The notes below the pieces were generated by a model. The model was not told the origin of the DNA. It did no database searches and saw only the letters and a list, made by a program, of their open reading frames with translations. This document shows positions 1 through 7,588 of a stretch of 42,839 nucleotides of DNA, piece after piece (position 1 is the stretch's first letter; every line of letters starts with the position of its first letter). The stretch is from an uncultured Burkholderiales bacterium (GTDB taxonomy: Bacteria; Pseudomonadota; Gammaproteobacteria; Burkholderiales; Burkholderiaceae_C). The stretch covers positions 1 to 42,839 of the forward strand of contig CAJCDH010000175.1 in NCBI GenBank assembly GCA_903961095.1, written 5' to 3'. The position numbers and the translations under genes are program-made.

Positions 1-335
1 AAAATGATGATGTAAGTCACAAAGGGAATCAAGAAAAAGCAAATGCCCGCAATGTCAATCCAAATTTGAGTTCGCTTGGAGAAACGGCCCGACACAACGT
101 CGATTTTGACGTGCTCTTGACGCAACAGGGTGTAACCAGCAGCCAGCATGAAAACCGCTGCAAACATGTACCACTGCACTTCCAGAAAAGCGTTGGAGCT
201 GAGGTTGAAAGCCTTGCGTGAGATGGCATTGCCAGCACTGATCAGCACTGAAAAAAGGACCAGCCAGGCCACCCACTTGCCAACCCATTCGCTGAATTGG
301 TCTATCCGTTTGGACAGAGATAACAAAGAATCCAT
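1..335 (-). CDS. TRAP transporter small permease (DctQ family), 3' end cut by window edge
   Basis: Reading leftward from an ATG at 335, the frame stays open to the window edge and gives about 111 residues. The product begins MDSLLSLSKRIDQFSEWVGK and continues with a hydrophobic segment (WVAWLVLFSVLISAGNAISR), a second around FLEVQWYMFAAVFMLAAGY, then a cytoplasmic-type stretch LLRQEHVKIDVV and a third membrane segment. The early membrane helices, the W-Y-x-F stretch and 'HVKIDVV' are typical of DctQ small membrane subunits of tripartite ATP-independent periplasmic transporters, which work with a large permease and a periplasmic binding protein to import organic acids and similar solutes. A GGAG-type ribosome site lies just upstream of 335. 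The large permease gene would be expected outside the window to the left. The substrate cannot be read from this fragment. Confidence 0.82.
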   Translation of the reverse strand, partial: MDSLLSLSKRIDQFSEWVGKWVAWLVLFSVLISAGNAISRKAFNLSSNAFLEVQWYMFAAVFMLAAGYTLLRQEHVKIDVVSGRFSKRTQIWIDIAGICFFLIPFVTYIII

Positions 336-370
336 ATTGACTCCGAAAAAAATAACAACCACCGATTGTA

Positions 371-415
371 GAAAAAATGAAAAGCCCTGCAGAAGGGGTT
401 TACCCTTCAGGACTT
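371..415 (-). terminator. Intrinsic terminator downstream of dxs
   Basis: Read on the minus strand, AAGTCCTGAAGGG and CCCTTCTGCAGGGCTT form an imperfect hairpin with a short AAAC-type loop, followed by a T-rich stretch (TTTTCATTTTTT). It lies between the dxs stop (430) and the TRAP gene start (335), so it probably ends the xseB-ispA-dxs transcript and separates it from the transporter genes. Confidence 0.7.
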
Positions 416-429
416 GTCGCAGATCAAGA

Positions 430-2271
430 CTAGGCGTCGGGCCACTGATTCAAAATGGCTTTTTCAATGCCCAAGGCATCGAGACCTTGCATCGCCATGA
501 GCTTAGCTGGATCACCGTGTTCAATGAACTGGTCTGGAAGGCCCAATGATAGCAAGGGCTTGAGCAGATTTGATTTTTGCAAGAACTCACCCACAGCGCT
601 ACCCGCACCCCCCATCACGCAAGCATCTTCCAAGGTTACCAAACAGCTGTGTTTGGCAGCCATTTGCAAGATCATGGCTTCATCCAATGGCTTGGCCCAG
701 CGCATGTTAACCACCGTCGCGTTCAATTTTTCTGCCACTTCAAGCGCAGGGTAAAGCAAGGTGCCAAATGCCAAGATACACACGCCAGCACCTTCACGGC
801 GAAGCTCTGCTTTGCCCAAAGGTAAGGTGTCTAAATCGGTACCCGCAGCAACACCGACCCCCGCGCCTCTGGGATAACGCACCGCCACCGGATGGTTTTG
901 CGCATAGGCTGTGCTCAGCAACAAACGGCACTCGCGCTCGTCACTTGGGCAAGCAATGGACACATTGGGAATGCAGCGCAAAAAAGCAATGTCATAAGCG
1001 CCAGCATGAGTGGCGCCATCAGCACCCACCAAGCCTGCTCGGTCCAGGGCAAACACCACGGGTAAGTTTTGCAAAGCGACATCGTGAATAAGCTGGTCAT
1101 AGCCACGCTGCAAAAAGGTGGAGTAAATGGCCACCACAGGCTTGAGGCCCTCACAGGCCAAACCCGCCGCGAAAGTGATGGCGTGTTGTTCTGCAATGCC
1201 CACATCGTAATAACGATCTGGAAAGCGCTTGTGAAACTCCACCATGCCAGAGCCCTCGCGCATGGCGGGTGTGATGCCCACCAAACGTTTGTCGACCGCT
1301 GCCATGTCACAAAGCCATTGGCCAAAAATGTGCATGAAGGCTGGCTTGGCCGGCTTCGTAGCAGCCACCAAGCCCACCTTGGGATCAAACTTGCCTGGGC
1401 CGTGGTAGTTGACTGGATCTTCTTCTGCCAGCCTGTACCCCTGCCCTTTTTTGGTAATGACATGCAGGAATTGAGGGCCCTTTAACTGCTTGATGTTTTC
1501 AAGGGTTGGAATGAGTGAGTCTAAATCGTGCCCATCAATGGGGCCGATGTAATTGAAACCAAATTGTTCAAACATGGTGGCAGGCACCACCATGCCCTTA
1601 GCGTGCTGTTCAAAGCGCTTGGCCAACTCAAAAAGAGGGGGCGCGCTTTTCAAAACATTTTTACCCATGTTTTTGGCGGTTGAATAAAAACGGCCGCTCA
1701 TGAGTTGCGCCAAATAACGGTTCAAGGCCCCCACAGGCGGGCTGATCGACATGTCGTTGTCGTTCAAGATGACCAACAATTTGCAGTCTTCAATGCCCGC
1801 GTTGTTCATGGCTTCAAAGGCCATGCCAGCGGTCATGGCACCATCGCCAATGACGGCAATGGCGTGGCGTGATTCACCCTTTTGGCGCGCTGCAATGGCC
1901 ATGCCAAGTGCTGCAGAAATGCTGGTGGAGGAGTGAGCGGTACCGAAGGTGTCGTACTCACTTTCATCGCGGCGAGGAAAACCAGACAAGCCGCCTAATT
2001 GGCGCAAACTGGGCATGCGCTCGCGCCGACCCGTGAGTATTTTGTGCGGGTAGGTTTGATGGCCCACGTCCCACACAATGCGATCCTCTGGGGTGTTAAA
2101 AACATAGTGCAAGGCCACTGTGAGTTCTACGGTGCCCAAGTTGGAACTCAGGTGCCCACCAGTTTGCGACACGTTGTCCAAAACACACTGGCGAACATCA
2201 GCGGCCAAACGGGGTAAGTCACCGCGCTGAAGTTTTCGAAGATCAGCGGGAGAGTGAATCGATTCAAGCAT
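430..2271 (-). CDS. dxs: 1-deoxy-D-xylulose-5-phosphate synthase
   Basis: DXS condenses pyruvate and glyceraldehyde 3-phosphate to 1-deoxy-D-xylulose 5-phosphate, the first step of the MEP isoprenoid pathway and a precursor for thiamine and pyridoxal. It is a cytosolic thiamine-diphosphate enzyme. The 613-residue product is close to the usual 620. It shows the N-terminal [21 protein letters not shown] region with His71, the diphosphate-binding motif GDGAMTAGM at 142-150, a later [12 protein letters not shown] motif (catalytic Glu of the Pyr domain), [18 protein letters not shown], and a C-terminal transketolase domain. The ATG at 2271 follows the ispA stop by two bases, so translation is probably coupled. 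It is the last gene of xseB-ispA-dxs, a conserved proteobacterial order. Confidence 0.98.
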   Translation of the reverse strand: MLESIHSPADLRKLQRGDLPRLAADVRQCVLDNVSQTGGHLSSNLGTVELTVALHYVFNTPEDRIVWDVGHQTYPHKILTGRRERMPSLRQLGGLSGFPRRDESEYDTFGTAHSSTSISAALGMAIAARQKGESRHAIAVIGDGAMTAGMAFEAMNNAGIEDCKLLVILNDNDMSISPPVGALNRYLAQLMSGRFYSTAKNMGKNVLKSAPPLFELAKRFEQHAKGMVVPATMFEQFGFNYIGPIDGHDLDSLIPTLENIKQLKGPQFLHVITKKGQGYRLAEEDPVNYHGPGKFDPKVGLVAATKPAKPAFMHIFGQWLCDMAAVDKRLVGITPAMREGSGMVEFHKRFPDRYYDVGIAEQHAITFAAGLACEGLKPVVAIYSTFLQRGYDQLIHDVALQNLPVVFALDRAGLVGADGATHAGAYDIAFLRCIPNVSIACPSDERECRLLLSTAYAQNHPVAVRYPRGAGVGVAAGTDLDTLPLGKAELRREGAGVCILAFGTLLYPALEVAEKLNATVVNMRWAKPLDEAMILQMAAKHSCLVTLEDACVMGGAGSAVGEFLQKSNLLKPLLSLGLPDQFIEHGDPAKLMAMQGLDALGIEKAILNQWPDA

Positions 2272-2273
2272 GT

Positions 2274-3221
2274 TTAATTTTTCCGTTGCACCACTTGGGT
2301 GGCCAATGCACGCAAGGCTGCAGTGGCTGTGATGTTCAATCCGCTGGCATTGAGTGCAGACAGGGATTCTTCATAAAGATTGGCTGCCAACTGATGCGCC
2401 TGGTTCAGGCCCATCAGCGACACATAGGTGGGCTTGTCGGCGGCGGCATCTTTGCCTGCTGTTTTGCCCAAAGTGGCCGAGTCAGAGGTGACATCCAAAA
2501 TGTCATCTACGACCTGGAAAGCCAAACCGAGAGCCTGTGCATATTGCGTCAAGGCATCAAAAATAAGGGTCGATGGTTTGCCGGCACTGACGGCACCCAG
2601 TTGCACACTGCAAAGCAGCAGAGCACCCGTTTTAAGTCGATGCATCTGACGCAACTGACTCTCATTCAATGGCACACCCACGCTGGCCAAATCGATGGCT
2701 TGCCCACCTGCCATACCTTGATACCCAGAGGCACGAGCCAACAAAGACACTTGTGCGGCCTGGACACTGGCTTCGGTGCTGCCGTCTTGAGGGGTTAAAA
2801 ATTCAAACGCCAAGGCTTGCAAAGCATCACCCGCTAGCAGGGCCTGTGCTTCCCCATACTTCACATGCACAGTAGGCTTGCCTCGGCGCAGCACGTCGTT
2901 GTCCATGCAGGGCATGTCATCGTGAACCAAGGAATAGGCGTGGATCAACTCGACTGCACAAGCAGCCCGCAGTGCTGCCAAAGAACTGGGCTGGTCTGAA
3001 ACTGTGGCGGCTTCTAAATCAACACCCACGGCTTCTGCTGCTGCCAAAACCAACAGAGGTCGAAGACGCTTGCCGCCATCCAAAACAGAGTAGCGCATCG
3101 CATCGCCCAAGCCAGCCGGTGCGTGTGCATCGATGCCTTGCTTGAGCATTTGCTCGACTTGGGTCAGGCGCTCTTGCGACCAAGCTGTGAAATTGAAGTT
3201 GTTTGAAAAGGAAGAATTCAT
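2274..3221 (-). CDS. ispA: (2E,6E)-farnesyl diphosphate synthase
   Basis: IspA adds isopentenyl diphosphate to DMAPP and then to GPP, giving farnesyl diphosphate for quinone and undecaprenyl synthesis. The product shows the first aspartate-rich motif in [12 protein letters not shown] followed by LRRGKPTVH, and the second as [10 protein letters not shown], with LKTGALL and [10 protein letters not shown] between them, as in short-chain polyprenyl synthases. The chosen ATG at 3221 overlaps the xseB stop as ATGA, giving 315 residues. A longer form from 3233 adds only four residues and would overlap xseB further, so it is less likely. It sits between xseB and dxs in one translationally coupled unit. 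Confidence 0.96.
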   Translation of the reverse strand: MNSSFSNNFNFTAWSQERLTQVEQMLKQGIDAHAPAGLGDAMRYSVLDGGKRLRPLLVLAAAEAVGVDLEAATVSDQPSSLAALRAACAVELIHAYSLVHDDMPCMDNDVLRRGKPTVHVKYGEAQALLAGDALQALAFEFLTPQDGSTEASVQAAQVSLLARASGYQGMAGGQAIDLASVGVPLNESQLRQMHRLKTGALLLCSVQLGAVSAGKPSTLIFDALTQYAQALGLAFQVVDDILDVTSDSATLGKTAGKDAAADKPTYVSLMGLNQAHQLAANLYEESLSALNASGLNITATAALRALATQVVQRKN

Positions 3222-3472
3222 GCGCCATCCCAAGGTTTCAAGGCCCCTTCATCCAACACATTGATTTGGTTTTCAATGGCGGCCAATCGCTCACGGCAAT
3301 AGGCCAAAAGGCTGGCGCCTCTTTGGTAGTGCGTGAGCAATTGATCAAGGGGCAACTGGCCTGATTCCAATTTGGCCAACAATTGTTCCAATTCTTGGGT
3401 CGCCTCTTCGTAACTGGCAGGCAGTGCCTGATCGGCCTGAGCTTTGTCTGGTAAAGGATTGGCTTTGGGCAT
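3218..3472 (-). CDS. xseB: Exodeoxyribonuclease VII small subunit
   Basis: XseB is the small subunit of exonuclease VII, which degrades single-stranded DNA to oligonucleotides together with XseA. The core [20 protein letters not shown] followed by [17 protein letters not shown] and [12 protein letters not shown] is the family signature. The ATG at 3472 gives 84 residues, close to the usual 80. Upstream in-frame starts at 3499 and 3553 would add 9-27 residues with no family resemblance, and none of the candidates has a strong ribosome site, so the exact start is not settled. XseA is not in the window. The stop overlaps the ispA start. It is probably the first gene of the dxs operon. Confidence 0.92.
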   Translation of the reverse strand: MPKANPLPDKAQADQALPASYEEATQELEQLLAKLESGQLPLDQLLTHYQRGASLLAYCRERLAAIENQINVLDEGALKPWDGA

Positions 3473-3555
3473 GGCTGATTTAGATCTAAAGAAAAGCATT
3501 TTAGGACGACTTCGGCCCAAAATTGCTGACCTGAGGCTACAATCCCCCTTCATCG

Positions 3556-3577
3556 GCGGACTTCGGTCCGCTTTTTT
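3556..3577 (+). terminator. Intrinsic terminator (UUCG hairpin) inside the xseB / Rieske intergenic region
   Basis: GCGGAC-TTCG-GTCCGC is a perfect six-pair stem with a very stable UUCG tetraloop, followed directly by six T. It points rightward but has no gene upstream on that strand: it lies about 70 bases before the Rieske gene start, in the divergent promoter region. It may end antisense transcription coming out of xseB, or act as an attenuator in the leader of the Rieske gene. The opposite strand has no T-run, so it cannot serve xseB. Confidence 0.75.
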
Positions 3578-3580
3578 CGC

Positions 3581-3635
3581 GGGAGAGCCCCTAAGTTCCC
3601 CGTGTGTTCCTGCCCCTTCATAGGGGGAGTCTCTA
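3581..3635 (+). promoter_or_regulatory. Possible structured leader upstream of the Rieske oxygenase gene
   Basis: AGAG-CCCCTA (about 3584-3593) can pair with TAGGGG-(gagt)-CTCT (about 3622-3633), enclosing a pyrimidine-rich loop. The element lies just after the UUCG terminator and about 15 bases before the Rieske gene ATG (3649), whose own ribosome site is weak. Together they look like a 5' leader that could control expression. I do not recognise it as a known riboswitch class; pairing was judged by eye. Confidence 0.35.
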
Positions 3636-3648
3636 GGTCAGGTCACCC

Positions 3649-4794
3649 ATGTCTGATTTAAGTCTTCAACTGCAGCAGGCCGCAAGCCAACTACCAGTTT
3701 CAAGCTATTTTGAGGATGCGCTATTTCAACGCGAGCTGAAAACCATTTTTCAGCAAGGTCCGCGTTATGTCGGCCATCAATTGTCCGTTCCCGAAATCGG
3801 GGACTATCATGCCCTGCCCCAAGAAGCAGGCGGACGTGCCTTGGTTCGTTCGCAACAAGGTATAGAGCTCATTTCTAACATTTGTCGACACCGCCAAGCA
3901 GTGATGTTGCAAGGACGTGGCTCTCTGAACACCCAGCAAAAAGGCAGTGCAGGCGGCAACATTGTGTGCCCCTTGCACCGTTGGACTTATGCGCCCCAAG
4001 GCCAGCTTTTGGGAGCACCACATTTTGCACAAGACCCTTGCCTGAATCTCAAAAACTACCCACTTCGAGAGTGGAATGGATTGTTGTTTGAAGACAATGG
4101 CCGAGACATTGAAACCGATTTAGAGGGCATGGGCCCACGCGCTGCACTAGATTTCACGGGCTTTAAGCTTGACCACATTGAATTGCACGAGTGCAATTAC
4201 AACTGGAAAACCTTCATCGAGGTTTACCTTGAGGACTATCATGTCGAGCCCTTTCACCCAGGATTGGGCAACTTCGTAACTTGCGATGATCTTAGCTGGC
4301 AATTCAAAAAAGAATTTTCAGTTCAAACAGTGGGCATTGCCAATCGCTTAGGCAAGGCTGGCAGCCCGGTCTATGAACGCTGGCAAAAGCAACTCTTGCA
4401 GTATCGCCAAGGCGCAGTTCCTGACTACGGCGCCATTTGGCTTACCTACTACCCACACATTATGGTGGAGTGGTACCCGCATGTGCTCACAGTGTCGACC
4501 TTGCACCCCATCAGTCCCGAAAAAACACTCAACATGGTGGAGTTTTACTACCCCGAAGAAATTGTGGTATTCGAACGTGAATTTGTGGAGGCACAAAAAG
4601 CCGCCTACATGGAAACTTGTCTTGAAGACGACGAAATTGCAGAGCGCATGGACGCTGGCCGCAAAGCCCTGATGCAGCGAGGCGACAACGAAGTGGGGCC
4701 CTATCAAAGCCCCATGGAAGACGGCATGCAACACTTTCACGAGTGGTATCGCAACAAAATGGGTGCATCGGTGAACGAAGCCACCAACGACTGA
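3649..4794 (+). CDS. Rieske-type aromatic ring-hydroxylating oxygenase alpha subunit (SRPBCC family)
   Basis: Rieske non-heme iron oxygenases use electrons from a reductase to activate O2 for hydroxylation or demethylation. The 381-residue product has the Rieske [2Fe-2S] ligands C79-x-H81 (ICRHR) and C107-x2-H110 (CPLHRWTY), and a C-terminal SRPBCC catalytic domain with the iron-binding motif DYHVEPFH (H198, H203), preceded by acidic residues 195-196 that normally bridge the two centres. No beta subunit, ferredoxin or reductase gene is nearby, so an alpha-only oxygenase with a reductase elsewhere is likely. The substrate cannot be read; the quaternary-amine branch of the family (choline, carnitine, betaine) and small aromatics are both possible. 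The EamA gene follows after five bases. Confidence 0.88.
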   Translation: MSDLSLQLQQAASQLPVSSYFEDALFQRELKTIFQQGPRYVGHQLSVPEIGDYHALPQEAGGRALVRSQQGIELISNICRHRQAVMLQGRGSLNTQQKGSAGGNIVCPLHRWTYAPQGQLLGAPHFAQDPCLNLKNYPLREWNGLLFEDNGRDIETDLEGMGPRAALDFTGFKLDHIELHECNYNWKTFIEVYLEDYHVEPFHPGLGNFVTCDDLSWQFKKEFSVQTVGIANRLGKAGSPVYERWQKQLLQYRQGAVPDYGAIWLTYYPHIMVEWYPHVLTVSTLHPISPEKTLNMVEFYYPEEIVVFEREFVEAQKAAYMETCLEDDEIAERMDAGRKALMQRGDNEVGPYQSPMEDGMQHFHEWYRNKMGASVNEATND

Positions 4795-4799
4795 GTTGC

Positions 4800-5705
4800 A
4801 TGCAAGCGCTCTGGATGGTTTTGGCTTCGCTGTTTTTCTCAATCATGAGTGTGTGTGTGAAGTTTGCAGCGGTGCACTTCAGCACATTTGAATTAGTTTG
4901 CTATCGCGGCGCCATTGGCTGCGTTGTCATGGGCATCGCTTGTCAACACAAAGGTATTTCACTTCAAACCAGTGTGCCCAAAATGCACTCTTGGCGTGCA
5001 TTCACGGGAGTGGTCTCTTTGGCTGCATGGTTTTATGCCATTGCTTACTTGCCCTTGGCCACAGCCATGACCTTGAACTACATGAGTGGCATTTGGGTCG
5101 CTGCCTTTTTAGTGGGCGCAACGCTTTGGAAAGGCAAGCTTCAAGATGTGAAGCGCCAACTCCCTGTGGTGCTCACTGTGGTCATCAGCTTTTTGGGCGT
5201 GGTCATGATCCTCAGGCCCACCATCGATCAAAACCAAGTGCTTGCAGGCTTGGTTGGCTTGTCCTCAGGCATGATTGCCGCAATGGCCTACATCCAAGTG
5301 GCTGAACTTGGCAGAAAAGGCGAGCCCGTTGAGCGCACGGTATTTTATTTTTCTTTGGCTGCCGCAGTCACTGGCGCACTTGTCATGTTGTTCACGGGCA
5401 CCAGCGATTGGATTTGGCCGCAAGCTTGGCTGTTGTTACCCATTGGCATCTTGGCTGCATTAGGCCAATGGTGCATGACCCGCGCTTACAACGATGGGGC
5501 AACCATGGTGGTTGCCAACTTGCAATACTCAGGCATTGTTTTTTCAGCCTTGTTCGGCTTGTTTTTATTTGGCGATCAAATACCTTGGATCGGTTGGGGT
5601 GGTATTGTGATCATTGTTTTAAGTGGCATTGCAGCCACCTTTTTAAGTGGCCAAAGTATGGCCAGCACAGCAGCGCAATTGCAAAGCAACAAAATCAATG
5701 ACTGA
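4800..5705 (+). CDS. EamA/DMT-family membrane transporter
   Basis: A 301-residue membrane protein of the drug/metabolite transporter superfamily, with about ten hydrophobic helices in two five-helix EamA repeats (first about 5-140, second about 150-285). The typical end of the first repeat, ATAMTLNYMSGIWVAAF, and of the second, GATMVVANLQYSGIVFSALFGLFLFGDQIPWIGWGGIVIIVLSG, are clear. Such proteins usually export amino acids, nucleosides or other metabolites. The start at 4800 (MQALWMVLASL) is chosen because the longer frame from 4743 would run 51 bases into the Rieske gene. Ten bases separate it from the sulfurtransferase gene, so the three genes probably form one operon. Confidence 0.88.
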   Translation: MQALWMVLASLFFSIMSVCVKFAAVHFSTFELVCYRGAIGCVVMGIACQHKGISLQTSVPKMHSWRAFTGVVSLAAWFYAIAYLPLATAMTLNYMSGIWVAAFLVGATLWKGKLQDVKRQLPVVLTVVISFLGVVMILRPTIDQNQVLAGLVGLSSGMIAAMAYIQVAELGRKGEPVERTVFYFSLAAAVTGALVMLFTGTSDWIWPQAWLLLPIGILAALGQWCMTRAYNDGATMVVANLQYSGIVFSALFGLFLFGDQIPWIGWGGIVIIVLSGIAATFLSGQSMASTAAQLQSNKIND

Positions 5706-5715
5706 AGGAGTTAGC

Positions 5716-6576
5716 ATGTACACCACCCTCATCTCTGTTCAACAACTCAAAGATCTGCAGACATCTGGCAAACCGTTCATGGTGTTTGATTGCAGCTGTG
5801 ACCTCATGAAACCCGAAATGGCCGACACCATGTTTGCCACCGCCCGCATTCAGGGTGCACATCAAGCTCATTTAGATCGCAACCTCAGCACGCACGACTC
5901 AACGGCTGTGAATGGCGGCAGGCATCCACTGCCCGGGCGTGAGGCCGTGGCCGCTTGGTTAGGCAGCTTGGGTTTTCAAAATCACATGCAGGCGGTGGTT
6001 TACGACCGCAACGGTGCCAACTATTGCGGCCGCTTGTGGTGGATGCTGAAATGGTTAGGCCATGACGCTGTTGCCGTTTTAAATGGCGGACTTCAGGCTT
6101 GGGAAGCCTCAGGTGGCGCATTAGATACAGGCACGCCAGCAAGGCTGACGCCTAGCGAATCCAGGTTTGAATTGAATTCAGCTTTGCGTGAATGGGTTAG
6201 CACCGCTCAACTGGCGCCCCAAGTCGGACATCCCAATGTCAGCCTCATTGATGCTCGCGGTGCTGCGCGTTTTCGCGGTGAAATGGAACCACTTGACCCC
6301 GTTGCGGGTCATATCCCTGGTGCATTGAATCGCCCCTTCGCAGAAAATTTAAATGCTGATGGCATGTTCAAATCAGCCGAGGTTTTGCGCGCTGAATTTG
6401 AAAATCTTTTAGCAGGCAGAGACCCTGCCACTGTGGTTCATCATTGCGGCAGTGGTGTCAGTGCTGTGCCCAATATTTTGGCCATGGAGTTGGCCGGGCT
6501 GGGTGTCACCCGCCTTTACCCTGGTAGCTGGAGCGAATGGTGCAACACGCCTGGCCTTCCCTGCGCTAAGGGGTGA
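5716..6576 (+). CDS. Sulfurtransferase with two rhodanese domains (thiosulfate/3-mercaptopyruvate type)
   Basis: A 286-residue protein with a non-catalytic N-terminal rhodanese domain (about 5-135; FDCSCDL, GAHQAHLDRNLS, YDRNGANYCGRLWWMLKWLGH) and a C-terminal domain (about 160-285; LIDARGAARFRGE, GHIPGALNRPF). The active-site loop HHCGSGVSA places the persulfide cysteine at C244. CG(S/T)GV loops are typical of 3-mercaptopyruvate sulfurtransferases (SseA type), while thiosulfate enzymes usually carry CRxGx[R/T]; family assignment by loop is suggestive only. The start at 5716 has a strong GAAGGAG ribosome site six bases upstream; longer in-frame starts run into the EamA gene. Confidence 0.9.
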   Translation: MYTTLISVQQLKDLQTSGKPFMVFDCSCDLMKPEMADTMFATARIQGAHQAHLDRNLSTHDSTAVNGGRHPLPGREAVAAWLGSLGFQNHMQAVVYDRNGANYCGRLWWMLKWLGHDAVAVLNGGLQAWEASGGALDTGTPARLTPSESRFELNSALREWVSTAQLAPQVGHPNVSLIDARGAARFRGEMEPLDPVAGHIPGALNRPFAENLNADGMFKSAEVLRAEFENLLAGRDPATVVHHCGSGVSAVPNILAMELAGLGVTRLYPGSWSEWCNTPGLPCAKG

Positions 6577-6639
6577 GGCTAAGGCTGAGCATCAGGTTGA
6601 AGGGCGAGGGCTAAGTTCATCGCGCCTCCATACTCCCAC

Positions 6640-7512
6640 TCAATGCGGCGTGAAAGAATGCGCCAATACACTGACAGTGCTAACCAATGCAATGCCACTT
6701 GCCAGCCACACAATTTGCGCTGCCGTTTCGCCTGAACTTAAACGTTTTTGCAATTGCGGAATTAAATCGGCCAGTGCCACATAAATAAAACTGCTACTGG
6801 CAATGGCCAACATGTAGGGCAAGACGCCGTGGAGTTGCTCTAACAACACATAGCCAGCGAGTCCACCCAAAGCTGTAATTGCGCCTGCCAGTGAGACTTT
6901 CAAGATGGCCGTTTGCCGGCTTTGGGAACCCTGGCGCAAAACCACCAAATCGCCCATGTGATGCGGCACTTCGTGGGCCAAAACTGCCAATGAAGCAACG
7001 ACACCCAATTTCAAGTCGACCATGAATGCAGATGCAATAAGAACCCCATCTCCAAAGCAATGAACACTGTCTCCCGCCAAGATGGCCCAACCACCCGCAA
7101 GCGGCTTTGCGTGTGTAACGTGATCGTGTGAGGCATTCGTTGCATGTGAATGCTCGTGATCGTGTCCTTGAACCTGAGCATGCGCATGTCCGTGATCGTC
7201 TTGATGATCATGGCCATGGTGTGCTTCACCATGGTGGTGCTCGTGTCCGTGGTGCCAGAGTTCTGCTTTGTCGAGTAAAAAGAAGAACAACAAACCGATC
7301 AACAAGGTCATAAAAAGGTTGTGCGGTTCTACGCCTGCTTCAAAGGCTTCAGGCAAAAGATGCAAAAAAGCTGTTGCCAGCAATGCACCTGCAGCCAAGC
7401 TCAGCATGTGCTGGGTGTAGCGGCTCACGATACCAAAACTGAGCCAGGCCGCCAACCAAACACTTCCGATACCAGCGGCCAGGGTGCCCACCAAAATAGC
7501 CAATAAGGTCAT
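6640..7512 (-). CDS. ZIP-family divalent metal transporter with a long histidine-rich loop
   Basis: A 290-residue integral membrane protein that probably imports zinc or other divalent cations. Eight helices are apparent. The transport-site motifs are present: HCFGDG (H151-D155, usually HNxxDG) in helix 4 and HEVPHHMGD (H180, E181, H184, D188) in helix 5. Between helices 3 and 4 lies a histidine-rich cytoplasmic loop, about residues 87-134, with some 20 histidines interspersed with D/E, which is likely to bind zinc and gate or buffer uptake. The position expected to be Asn in HNxxDG is Cys (HCFGDG). It is convergent with the sulfurtransferase gene and lies 76 bases after the phosphonate operon, so read-through from that operon is possible. 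Confidence 0.9.
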   Translation of the reverse strand: MTLLAILVGTLAAGIGSVWLAAWLSFGIVSRYTQHMLSLAAGALLATAFLHLLPEAFEAGVEPHNLFMTLLIGLLFFFLLDKAELWHHGHEHHHGEAHHGHDHQDDHGHAHAQVQGHDHEHSHATNASHDHVTHAKPLAGGWAILAGDSVHCFGDGVLIASAFMVDLKLGVVASLAVLAHEVPHHMGDLVVLRQGSQSRQTAILKVSLAGAITALGGLAGYVLLEQLHGVLPYMLAIASSSFIYVALADLIPQLQKRLSSGETAAQIVWLASGIALVSTVSVLAHSFTPH

Positions 7513-7588
7513 TCAATTTCCAAGTGACGCTCAAACAGGATCTGAGCAAAAGCTAAATTATGCCTGTCTCCTTGCTAGAGACTTTGAG

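Noticed and set aside
915-1463. Long open frame (182 residues) in another minus-strand frame inside dxs
   Set aside because: It is a shifted-frame shadow of a well-supported dxs gene; composition is unlike a protein and no family motif is seen.
3556-3635. Glycine riboswitch before the Rieske gene
   Set aside because: The purine-rich start is suggestive but the conserved aptamer cores are missing.
7513-7588. Terminator after the phosphonate operon
   Set aside because: GTCTC/GAGAC is only five pairs and is not followed by a clear T-run.
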